From Flabesymbios commensalis (Eukaryota > Annelida > Polychaeta > Terebellida > Flabelligeridae): a stretch of 64,000 nucleotides of DNA. The DNA is taken from the NCBI GenBank assembly GCA_964017125.1, contig OZ024912.1:80162649-80226648 (forward strand), read 5' to 3'. The notes beneath the pieces are model-generated. The model did no database searches. It worked only from the letters and a program-made list of their open reading frames with translations, and had not been told where the DNA came from. A program made the position numbers and the translations under genes. Shown here one piece after another: positions 14,184 to 26,087 of this stretch (positions are counted from its first letter, which is position 1; every line of letters starts with the position of its first letter).

Positions 14184-14990
14184 TGGAAAACGGTTGAGAA
14201 TTGACGTCTCAATTGACGTCTAATTGAATAACTTTTAAAAATATTCAATCAAATTTCACACTAATCTCATTAATAACTTTTGAAGTACTCAATTAAACTT
14301 CGCCAAATTTACAGGGATTGTGCCGTAATACCAGCCGATGGTGTCTGCAAAATTAAATGGAAAACGGTTGAGAATTGACGTCTGAATTGCAGTCTAAATG
14401 AATAACTTTTAAAAATATTCAATCAAATTTCACAGTAATCTCATTAATAACTTTTGAAGTACGAAATCAAACTTCGCCAAATTTATAGGGATGTTGCCGT
14501 AATACCAACCAATAGCGCATGCAAAATTACATAAAAAACGGTTGAGAATTAACGTCTGAATTGATGTCTAAATGAATAACTTTTAAAAATATTCAATCAA
14601 TTTTCACGCTAATCTCATTAATAACTTTTGAAGTACTCAATTAAACTTCGCCAAATTTACAGGGATGGTGCCGTAATACTAGCCGATGGTGTCTGCAAAA
14701 TTAAATGGAAAACGGTTGAGAATTGACGTCTGAATTGCAGTCTAAATGAATAACTTTTAAAAATATTCAATCAAATTTCACACTAATCCCATTAATAACT
14801 TTGGAAGTACGCAATAAAACTGCGAAAAAATTACAAGAGAGTTGCCGTAATACCAGCCGATGGTGCCTGCAAAATTACATGGAAAACGGTTGAGAATTGA
14901 CGTGTCAATTGACGTCTAAATGAATAACTTTTAAAAATATTCAATCAAATTTCACACTAATCTCATTAATAACTTTTGAAGTACTCAATA
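14184..14990. repeat. Linker of classes 4-2-1-2-3-1 between two amplified blocks
   Basis: This stretch completes the last monomer of the 2946-bp unit and adds class 2 (14240), class 1 (14414), class 2 (14588), class 3 (14762) and the start of class 1 (14936). The class 1 copy has GAAATCAAAC and TAGCGCATGC. The class 3 copy has CTAATCCCATTAATAACTTT and AAAACTGCG. The same private markers recur at 22228-22870 and 36339-36981, so this segment marks an ancestral order that the 2086-bp array interrupts. Confidence 0.8.
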
Positions 14991-17076
14991 AAACTTCGCC
15001 AAATTTATGGGGATGTTGCCGTAATATCAACCAATAGTGCATGCAAAATTACGTGGAAAACGGTTGAGAATTAACGTCTGAATTGAAGTCTAAATGAATA
15101 ACTTTTAAAAATATTCAATCAAATTTCACGCTAATCTCATTAATAACTTTTGAAGTACTCAATTAAACTTCGCCAAATTTACAGGGATGGTGCTGTAATA
15201 CCAGCCGATGGTGTCTGCAAAATTAAATGGAAAACGGTTGAGAATTGACGTCTGAATTGCAGTCTAAATGAATAACTTTTAAAAATATTCAATCAAATTT
15301 CACACTAATCTCATTAATAACTTTTGAAGTACTCAATAAAACTTCGCCAAATTTACAGGAAAGTTGCCATAATACCCGCCGATGGTGCCTGCAAAATTAC
15401 ATGGAAAACGGTTGAGAATTGACGTGTCGATTGACGTCTAAATGAATAACTTTTAAAAATATTCAATCAAATTTCACAGTAATCTCATTAAAAACTTTTG
15501 AAATACGCAATCAAACTTCGCCAAATTTGGAGGGATGTTGCCGTAATACCAACCAATAGTGCATGCAAAATTACATGGAAAACGGTTGAGAATTAACGTC
15601 TGAATTGGAGTCTAAATGAATAACTTTTAAAAATATTCAATCAAATTTCACAGTAATCTCATTAATAACTTTTGAAGTACTCAATCAAACTTCGCCAAAT
15701 TTACAGGAAAGTTGTCATAATACCAGCCGATGGTGCCTGCAAAATTACAAGAAAACGGTTGAGAATTGACGTCTCAATTGACGTCTAAATGAATAACTTT
15801 TAAAAATATTCAATCAAATTTCACACTAATCTCATTAATAACTTTTGAAGTACTCAATCAAACTTCGCCAAATTTATGGGGATGTTGCCGTAATATCAAC
15901 CAATAGTGCATGCAAAATTACATGGAAAACGGTTGAGAATTAACGTCTGAATTGCAGTCTAAATGAATAACTTTTAAAAATATTCAATCAAATTTCACAC
16001 TAATCTCATTAATAACTTTTGAAGTGCGCAATCAAACTTCGAAAAAATTACAAGAGAGTTGCCGTAATACCAGCCGATGGTGCCTGCAAAATTACATGGA
16101 AAACGGTTGAGAATTGACGTGTCAATTGACGTCTAAATGAATAACTTTTAAAAATATTCAATCAAATTTCACACTAATCTCATTAATAACTTTTGAAGTA
16201 CTCAATTAAACTTCGCCAAATTTACAGGGATGGTGCCGTAATACCAGCCGATGGTGTCTGCAAAATTAAATGGAAAACAGTTGAGAATTGACGTCTGAAT
16301 TGCAGTCTAAATGAATAACTTTTAAAAATATTCAATCAAATTTCACACTAATCTCATTAATAACTTTTGAAGTACTCAATTAAACTTCGCCAAATTTACA
16401 GGGATGGTGCTGTAATACCAGCCGATGGTGTCTGCAAAATTAAATGGAAAACGGTTGAGAATTGACGTCTGAATTGCAGTCTAAATGAATAACTTTTAAA
16501 AATATTCAATCAAATTTCACACTAATCTCATTAATAACTTTTGAAGTACTCAATAAAACTTCGCCAAATTTACAGGAAAGTTGCCATAATACCCGCCGAT
16601 GGTGCCTGCAAAATTACATGGAAAACGGTTGAGAATTGACGTGTCGATTGACGTCTAAATGAATAACTTTTAAAAATATTCAATCAAATTTCACAGTAAT
16701 CTCATTAAAAACTTTTGAAATACGCAATCAAACTTCGCCAAATTTGGAGGGATGTTGCCGTAATACCAACCAATAGTGCATGCAAAATTACATGGAAAAC
16801 GGTTGAGAATTAACGTCTGAATTGAAGTCTAAATGAATAACTTTTAAAAATATTCAATCAAATTTCACAGTAATCTCATTAATAACTTTTGAAGTACTCA
16901 ATCAAACTTCGCCAAATTTACAGGAAAGTTGTCATAATACCAGCCGATGGTGCCTGCAAAATTACAAGAAAACGGTTGAGAATTGACGTCTCAATTGACG
17001 TCTAAATGAATAACTTTTAAAAATATTCAATCAAATTTCACACTAATCTCATTAATAACTTTTGAAGTACTCAATC
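14991..17076. repeat. 2086-bp, 12-monomer unit, copy 1
   Basis: Classes from 15110 read 2-4-1-4-1-3-2, then 2-4-1-4-1: a 7-mer of 1217 bp followed by a 5-mer of 869 bp. Each half carries GGTGCTGTAAT (15193, 16410), GTGTCGATTG and TTTGGAGGGATG (15527, 16744). The left limit follows the mismatch A14990 against C17076. Sequence 14983-16368 resembles 8221-9606, so this array was built from the same unit as the 2946-bp repeat. Confidence 0.87.
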
Positions 17077-19162
17077 AAACTTCGCCAAATTTATGGGGAT
17101 GTTGCCGTAATATCAACCAATAGTGCATGCAAAATTACGTGGAAAACGGTTGAGAATTAACGTCTGAATTGAAGTCTAAATGAATAACTTTTAAAAATAT
17201 TCAATCAAATTTCACGCTAATCTCATTAATAACTTTTGAAGTACTCAATTAAACTTCGCCAAATTTACAGGGATGGTGCTGTAATACCAGCCGATGGTGT
17301 CTGCAAAATTAAATGGAAAACGGTTGAGAATTGACGTCTGAATTGCAGTCTAAATGAATAACTTTTAAAAATATTCAATCAAATTTCACACTAATCTCAT
17401 TAATAACTTTTGAAGTACTCAATAAAACTTCGCCAAATTTACAGGAAAGTTGCCATAATACCCGCCGATGGTGCCTGCAAAATTACATGGAAAACGGTTG
17501 AGAATTGACGTGTCGATTGACGTCTAAATGAATAACTTTTAAAAATATTCAATCAAATTTCACAGTAATCTCATTAAAAACTTTTGAAATACGCAATCAA
17601 ACTTCGCCAAATTTGGAGGGATGTTGCCGTAATACCAACCAATAGTGCATGCAAAATTACATGGAAAACGGTTGAGAATTAACGTCTGAATTGAAGTCTA
17701 AATGAATAACTTTTAAAAATATTCAATCAAATTTCACAGTAATCTCATTAATAACTTTTGAAGTACTCAATCAAACTTCGCCAAATTTACAGGAAAGTTG
17801 TCATAATACCAGCCGATGGTGCCTGCAAAATTACAAGAAAACGGTTGAGAATTGACGTCTCAATTGACGTCTAAATGAATAACTTTTAAAAATATTCAAT
17901 CAAATTTCACACTAATCTCATTAATAACTTTTGAAGTACTCAATCAAACTTCGCCAAATTTATGGGGATGTTGCCGTAATATCAACCAATAGTGCATGCA
18001 AAATTACATGGAAAACGGTTGAGAATTAACGTCTGAATTGCAGTCTAAATGAATAACTTTTAAAAATATTCAATCAAATTTCACACTAATCTCATTAATA
18101 ACTTTTGAAGTGCGCAATCAAACTTCGAAAAAATTACAAGAGAGTTGCCGTAATACCAGCCGATGGTGCCTGCAAAATTACATGGAAAACGGTTGAGAAT
18201 TGACGTGTCAATTGACGTCTAAATGAATAACTTTTAAAAATATTCAATCAAATTTCACACTAATCTCATTAATAACTTTTGAAGTACTCAATTAAACTTC
18301 GCCAAATTTACAGGGATGGTGCCGTAATACCAGCCGATGGTGTCTGCAAAATTAAATGGAAAACAGTTGAGAATTGACGTCTGAATTGCAGTCTAAATGA
18401 ATAACTTTTAAAAATATTCAATCAAATTTCACACTAATCTCATTAATAACTTTTGAAGTACTCAATTAAACTTCGCCAAATTTACAGGGATGGTGCTGTA
18501 ATACCAGCCGATGGTGTCTGCAAAATTAAATGGAAAACGGTTGAGAATTGACGTCTGAATTGCAGTCTAAATGAATAACTTTTAAAAATATTCAATCAAA
18601 TTTCACACTAATCTCATTAATAACTTTTGAAGTACTCAATAAAACTTCGCCAAATTTACAGGAAAGTTGCCATAATACCCGCCGATGGTGCCTGCAAAAT
18701 TACATGGAAAACGGTTGAGAATTGACGTGTCGATTGACGTCTAAATGAATAACTTTTAAAAATATTCAATCAAATTTCACAGTAATCTCATTAAAAACTT
18801 TTGAAATACGCAATCAAACTTCGCCAAATTTGGAGGGATGTTGCCGTAATACCAACCAATAGTGCATGCAAAATTACATGGAAAACGGTTGAGAATTAAC
18901 GTCTGAATTGAAGTCTAAATGAATAACTTTTAAAAATATTCAATCAAATTTCACAGTAATCTCATTAATAACTTTTGAAGTACTCAATCAAACTTCGCCA
19001 AATTTACAGGAAAGTTGTCATAATACCAGCCGATGGTGCCTGCAAAATTACAAGAAAACGGTTGAGAATTGACGTCTCAATTGACGTCTAAATGAATAAC
19101 TTTTAAAAATATTCAATCAAATTTCACACTAATCTCATTAATAACTTTTGAAGTACTCAATC
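17077..19162. repeat. 2086-bp, 12-monomer unit, copy 2
   Basis: Repeats 14991-17076 at an offset of exactly 2086: 15527 to 17613, 16744 to 18830 and 16410 to 18496. It again alternates the 7-mer (from 17196) and the 5-mer (from 18413). I saw almost no base changes between the copies; one is GAATTGGAG at 15603, against GAATTGAAG here. Confidence 0.87.
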
Positions 19163-20544
19163 AAACTTCGCCAAATTTATGGGGATGTTGCCGTAATATC
19201 AACCAATAGTGCATGCAAAATTACGTGGAAAACGGTTGAGAATTAACGTCTGAATTGAAGTCTAAATGAATAACTTTTAAAAATATTCAATCAAATTTCA
19301 CGCTAATCTCATTAATAACTTTTGAAGTACTCAATTAAACTTCGCCAAATTTACAGGGATGGTGCTGTAATACCAGCCGATGGTGTCTGCAAAATTAAAT
19401 GGAAAACGGTTGAGAATTGACGTCTGAATTGCAGTCTAAATGAATAACTTTTAAAAATATTCAATCAAATTTCACACTAATCTCATTAATAACTTTTGAA
19501 GTACTCAATAAAACTTCGCCAAATTTACAGGAAAGTTGCCATAATACCCGCCGATGGTGCCTGCAAAATTACATGGAAAACGGTTGAGAATTGACGTGTC
19601 GATTGACGTCTAAATGAATAACTTTTAAAAATATTCAATCAAATTTCACAGTAATCTCATTAAAAACTTTTGAAATACGCAATCAAACTTCGCCAAATTT
19701 GGAGGGATGTTGCCGTAATACCAACCAATAGTGCATGCAAAATTACATGGAAAACGGTTGAGAATTAACGTCTGAATTGAAGTCTAAATGAATAACTTTT
19801 AAAAATATTCAATCAAATTTCACAGTAATCTCATTAATAACTTTTGAAGTACTCAATCAAACTTCGCCAAATTTACAGGAAAGTTGTCATAATACCAGCC
19901 GATGGTGCCTGCAAAATTACAAGAAAACGGTTGAGAATTGACGTCTATATTGACGTCTAAATGAATAACTTTTAAAAATATTCAATCAAATTTCACACTA
20001 ATCTCATTAATAACTTTTGAAGTACTCAATCAAACTTCGCCAAATTTATGGGGATGTTGCCGTAATATCAACCAATAGTGCATGCAAAATTACATGGAAA
20101 ACGGTTGAGAATTAACGTCTGAATTGCAGTCTAAATGAATAACTTTTAAAAATATTCAATCAAATTTCACACTAATCTCATTAATAACTTTTGAAGTGCG
20201 CAATCAAACTTCGAAAAAATTACAAGAGAGTTGCCGTAATACCAGCCGATGGTGCCTGCAAAATTACATGGAAAACGGTTGAGAATTGACGTGTCAATTG
20301 ACGTCTAAATGAATAACTTTTAAAAATATTCAATCAAATTTCACACTAATCTCATTAATAACTTTTGAAGTACTCAATTAAACTTCGCCAAATTTACAGG
20401 GATGGTGCCGTAATACCAGCCGATGGTGTCTGCAAAATTAAATGGAAAACAGTTGAGAATTGACGTCTGAATTGCAGTCTAAATGAATAACTTTTAAAAA
20501 TATTCAATCAAATTTCACACTAATCTCATTAATAACTTTTGAAA
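19163..20544. repeat. 2086-bp unit, partial third copy
   Basis: Follows the second copy through its 7-mer (2-4-1-4-1-3-2 from 19282). It departs at 20545, where GAAATACGC replaces the GAAGTACTC expected from 18459, and so returns to the sequence order seen at 9607 and 12553. A private change GTCTATATTGACG lies near 19945. The third copy overlaps the left limit of the 14,111-bp duplication. Confidence 0.82.
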
Positions 20545-23500
20545 TACGCAATCAAACTTCGAAAAAATTACAAGAGAGTTGCCGTAATACCAGCCGATGG
20601 TGCCTGCAAAATTACAATGAAAATGGTTGAGAATTAACGTCTGAATTGAAGTCTAAATGAATAACTTTTAAAAATATTCAATCAAATTTCACACTAATCT
20701 TATTAATTCCTTTTGAAGTACTCAATCAAACTTCGCCAAATTTACAGCAAAGTTGCCACAATACCAGCCGATGGTGCCTGCAAAATTACATGGAAAACGG
20801 TTGAGAATTGACGTGTCAATTGACGTCTAAATGAATAACTTTTAAACATATTCAATCAAATTTCACAGTAATCTCATTAATAACTTTTGAAGTACTCAAT
20901 CAAACTTCGCCAAATTTACAGGAAAGTTGCCATAATACCAGCCGATGGTGCCTGCAAAATTACATGAAAACGGTTGAGAATTGACGTGTCAATTGACGTC
21001 TAAATGAATAACTTTTAAAAATATTCAATCAAATTTCACACTAATCTCATTGATAACTTTTGAAGTACTCAATCAAATTGATGGGGATGTTGCCGTAATA
21101 TCAACCAATAGTGCATGCAAAATTACATGGAAAACGATTGAGAATTAACGTCTGAATTGCAGTCTAAATGAATAACTTTTAAAAATATTCAATCAAATTT
21201 CACACTAATCTCATTAATAACTTTTGAAGTACTCAATAAAACTTAGCCAAATTTATGGGGCTGTTGCCGTAATATCAACCAATAGTGCATGCAAAATTAC
21301 GTGGAAAACGGTTGAGAATTAACGTCTGAATTGAAGTCTAAATGAATAACTTTTAAAAATATTCAATCAAATTTCACGCTAATCTCATTAATAACTTTTG
21401 AAGTACTCAATTAAACTTCGCCAAATTTACAGGGATGGTGCCGTAATACCAGCCGATGGTGTCTGCAAAATTAAATGGAAAACGGTTGAGAATTGACGTC
21501 TGAATTGCAGTCTAAATGAATAACTTTTAAAAATATTCAATCAAATTTCACACTAATCTCATTAATAACTTGTGAAGTACTCAATAAAACTTCGCCAAAT
21601 TTACAGGAAAGTTGCCATAATACCCGCCGATGGTGCCTGCAAAATTACATGGAAAACGGTTGAGAATTGACGTGTCAATTGACGTCTAAATGAATAACTT
21701 TTAAAAATATTCAATCAAATTTCACAGTAATCTCATTAAAAACTTTTGAAATACGCAATTAAACTTCGAAAAAATTACAAGAGAGTTGCCGTAATACCAG
21801 CCGATGGTGCCTGCAAAATTACATGGAAAACGGTTGAGAATTGACGTGGCAATTGACGTCTAAATGAATAACTTTAAAAAATATTCAATCAAATTTCACA
21901 CTAATCTCATTAATAACTTTTGAAGTACTCAATCAAACTTCGCCAAATTTACAGGAAAATTGCCATAATACCCGCCGATGGTGCCTGCAAAATTACATGG
22001 AAAACGGTTGAGAATTGACGTCTCAATTGACGTCTAAATGAATAACTTTTAAAAATATTCAATCAAATTTCACACTAATCTCATTAATAACTTTTGAAGT
22101 ACTCAATCAAACTTCGCCAAATTTACAGGAAAATTGCCATAATACCCGCCGATGGTGCCTGCAAAATTACATGGAAAACGGTTGAGAATTGACGTCTCAA
22201 TTGACGTCTAAATGAATAACTTTTAAAAATATTCAATCAAATTTCACACTAATCTCATTAATAACTTTTGAAGTACTCAATTAAACTTCGCCAAATTTAC
22301 AGGGATGGTGCCGTAATACCAGCCGATGGTGTCTGCAAAATTAAATGGAAAACGGTTGAGAATTGACGTCTGAATTGCAGTCTAAATGAATAACTTTTAA
22401 AAATATTCAATCAAATTTCACAGTAATCTCATTAATAACTTTTGAAGTACGAAATCAAACTTCGCCAAATTTATAGGGATGTTGCCGTAATACCAACCAA
22501 TAGCGCATGCAAAATTACATAAAAAACGGTTGAGAATTAACGTCTGAATTGATGTCTAAATGAATAACTTTTAAAAATATTCAATCAATTTTCACGCTAA
22601 TCTCATTAATAACTTTTGAAGTACTCAATTAAACTTCGCCAAATTTACAGGGATGGTGCCGTAATACTAGCCGATGGTGTCTGCAAAATTAAATGGAAAA
22701 CGGTTGAGAATTGACGTCTGAATTGCAGTCTAAATGAATAACTTTTAAAAATATTCAATCAAATTTCACACTAATCCCATTAATAACTTTGGAAGTACGC
22801 AATAAAACTGCGAAAAAATTACAAGAGAGTTGCCGTAGTACCAGCCGATGGTGCCTGCAAAATTACATGGAAAACGGTTGAGAACTGACGTCTGAATTGA
22901 AGTCTAAATGAATAACTTTTAACAATATTCAATCAAATTTCACACTAATCTCATTAATAACTTTTGAAGTACTTCATTAAACTTCGCCAAATTTACAGGA
23001 AAGCTGCCATAATACCAGCCGATGGTGCCTGCAAAACTACATGGAAAACGGTTGAGAATTGACGTGTTAATTGACGTCTAAATAAATAACTTTTAAAAAT
23101 ATTCAATCAAATTTCACAGTAATCTCATTAATAACTTTTGAAGTACGAAATCAAACTTCGAAAAATTTACAAGACAGTTGCCGTAATACCAGCCGATGGT
23201 CCCTGCAAAATTACATGGGAAACGGTTGAGAATTGACGTGTCAATTGACGTCTAAATGAATAACTTTTAAAAATATTCAATCAAATTTCACACTAATCTC
23301 ATTAATAACTCTTGAAGTACTCAATCAAACTTCGCCAAATTTATAGGGATGTTGCCGTAATACCAACCAATAGTGCATGCAAAATTACATTGAAAACGGT
23401 TGAGAATTAACGTCTGAATTGATGTCTAAATGAATAACTTTTAAACATATTCAATCAAATTTCACGCGAATCTCATTAATAACTTTTGAAGAACTCAATT

Positions 23501-24315
23501 AAACTTCCCCAAATTTACTGGGATGGTGCCGTAATACGAGCCGATGGTGTCTGCAAAATTAAATGGAAAACGGTTGAGAATTGACGTCTGAATTCCAGTC
23601 TAAATGAATAGCTTTTAAAAATATTCAATCAAATTTCACACTAATCTCATTAATTACTTTTGAAGTACGCAATCAAACTTTGAAAAAATTACAAGAGAGT
23701 TGCCGTAATACCAGGCGATGGTGCCTGCAAAATTACATGGAAAACGGTTGAGAATTGACGTGTCAATTGACGTCTAAATGAATAACTTTTAAAAATATTC
23801 AATCAAATTTCACATTAATCTCATTAATAACTTTTGAAGTACTCAATAAAACTTCGTCAAATTTACCGTAAAGTTGCCATAATACCAGCCGATGGTGCCT
23901 GCAAAATTACATGGAAAACGGTTGAGAATTAACGTGTCAATTGACGTCTAAATGAATAACTTTTAAACATATTCAATCAAATTTCACGCTAATCTCATTA
24001 ATAACTTTTGAAGTACTCAATTAAACTTCGCCAAATTTACAGGGATGGTGCCGTAATACCAGCCAATGGTGTCTGCAAAATTAAATGGAAAACGGTTGAG
24101 AATTGACGTCTGAATTGCAGTCTAAATGAATAACTTTTAAAAATATTTAATCAAATTTCACACTAATCTCATTAATAACTTTTGAAGTACGCAATCAAAC
24201 TTCGAAAAAATTACAAGAGAGTTGCCGTAATACTAGCCGATAGTGCCTGCAAAATTACGTGGAAAACGGTTGAGAATTGACGTGTCAATTGACGTCTAAA
24301 TGAATAACTTTTAAA

Positions 24316-26087
24316 AATATTCAATCAAATTTCACACTAATCTCATTAATAACTTTCGAAGTACTCAATCAAACTTCGCCAAATTTATAGGGATGTTGCC
24401 GTAATACCAACCAATAGTGCATGCAAAATTACATGGAAAACGGTTGAGAATTAACGTCTGAATTGAAGTCTAAATGAATAACTTTTAAAAATATTCAATC
24501 AAATTTCACAGTAATCTCATTAATAACTTTTGAAGTACTCAATTAAACTTCGCCAAATTTACAGGGATGGTGCCGTAATACCAGCCGATGGTGTCTGCAA
24601 AATTAAATGGAAAACGGTTGAGAATTGACGTCTGAATTGCAGTCTAAATGAATAACTTTTAAAAATATTAAATCAAATTTCACACTAATCTCATTAATAA
24701 CTTTTGAAGTACTCAATCAAACTTCGCCAAATTTACAGGAAAATTGTCATAATACCAGCCGATGGTGCCTGCAAAATTACATGGAAAACGGTTGAGAATT
24801 GACGTGTCAATTGACGTCTAAATGAATAACTTTTAAACATATTCAATCAAATTTCACAGTAATCTCATTGATAACTTTTGAAGTACTCAATAAAACTTCG
24901 CCAAATTTACAGGAAAGTTGCCATAATACCAGCCGATGGTGCCTGCAAAATTACATGGAAAACGGTTAAGAATTGACGTGTCAACTGACGTCTAAATTAA
25001 TAACTTTTAAACATATTTAATCAAATTTCACGCTAATCTCATTAATAACTAATCAAATTTCACACTAATCTCATTAATAACTTTTGAAGTACGCAATCAA
25101 ACTTTGAAAAAATTACAAGAGAGTTGCCGTAATACCAGCCGATGGTGCCTGCAAAATTACATGTAAAACGGTTGAGAATTGACGTGTCAATTGACGTCTA
25201 AATGAATAACTTTTAAAAATATTCAATCAAATTTCACATTAATCTCATTAATAACTTTTGAAGTACTCAATCAAACTTCGCCAAATTTACCGTAAAGTTG
25301 CCATAATACCAGCCGATGGTGCCTGCAAAATTACATGGAAAACGGTTGAGAATTGACGTCTCAATTGACGTCTAAATGTATAACTTTTAAACATATTCAA
25401 TCAAATTTCACGCTAATCTCATTAATAACTTTTGAAGTACTCAATTAAACTTCGCCAAATTTACAGGGATGGTGCCGTAATACCAGCCGATGGTGTCTGC
25501 AAAATTAAATGGAAAACGGTTGAGAATTGACGTCTGAATTGCAGTCTAAATGAATAACTTTTAAAAATATTCAATCAAATTTCACACTAATCTCAATAAT
25601 AACTTTTGAAGTACGCAATCAAACTTCGAAAAAATTACAAGAGAGTTGCCGTAATACTAGCCGATGGTGCCTGCAAAATTACATGGAAAACGGTTGAGAA
25701 TTGACGTGTCAATTGACGTCTAAATGAATAACTTTTAAAAATATTCAATCAAATTTCACACTAATCTCATTAATAACTTTCGAAGTACTCAATCAAACTT
25801 CGCCAAATTTATAGGGATGTTGCCGTAATACCAACCAATACTGCATGCAAAATTACATGGAAAACGGTTGAGAATTAACGTCTGAATTGAAGCCTAAATG
25901 AATAACTTTTAAAAATATTCAATCAAATTTCACACTAATCTCATTAATAACTTTTGAAGTACTCAATCAAACTACGCCAAATTTACAGCAAAGTTGTCAT
26001 AATACCAGCCGATGGTGCCTGCAAAATTACATGGAAAACGGTTGAGAATTGACGTGTCAATTGACGTCTAAATGAATAACTTTTAAA
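24316..26087. repeat. 11-monomer unit with a 142-bp internal deletion (block A)
   Basis: Classes are 1-2-4-4-(2)-3-4-2-3-1-4, the same order as the 11-monomer unit that dominates 50461-60450. Its length is 1772 bp, which is 1914 minus 142, because one class 2 monomer has lost all but 32 bp. Shared subtypes support the identity: TTTCGAAG class 1, CACATTAATC class 4 with ACCGTAAAG, and CAATACTGCATGC class 1 at 25740. A copy lies at 38427-40198. Confidence 0.8.
25012..25217. repeat. 206-bp composite monomer: 32-bp remnant joined to a class 3 monomer
   Basis: A class 2 head (CATATTTAATCAAATTTCAC, then GCTAATCTCATTAATAACT) stops at 25050 and continues directly as AATCAAATTTCACACTAATC of a class 3 monomer. 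Compared with the parallel monomers at 26783-26956, 142 bp are missing. The exchange lies in a stretch shared by adjacent monomers, so a slipped pairing between neighbours explains it. The same scar is at 39123-39328, which shows it predates the 14,111-bp duplication. Confidence 0.88.
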
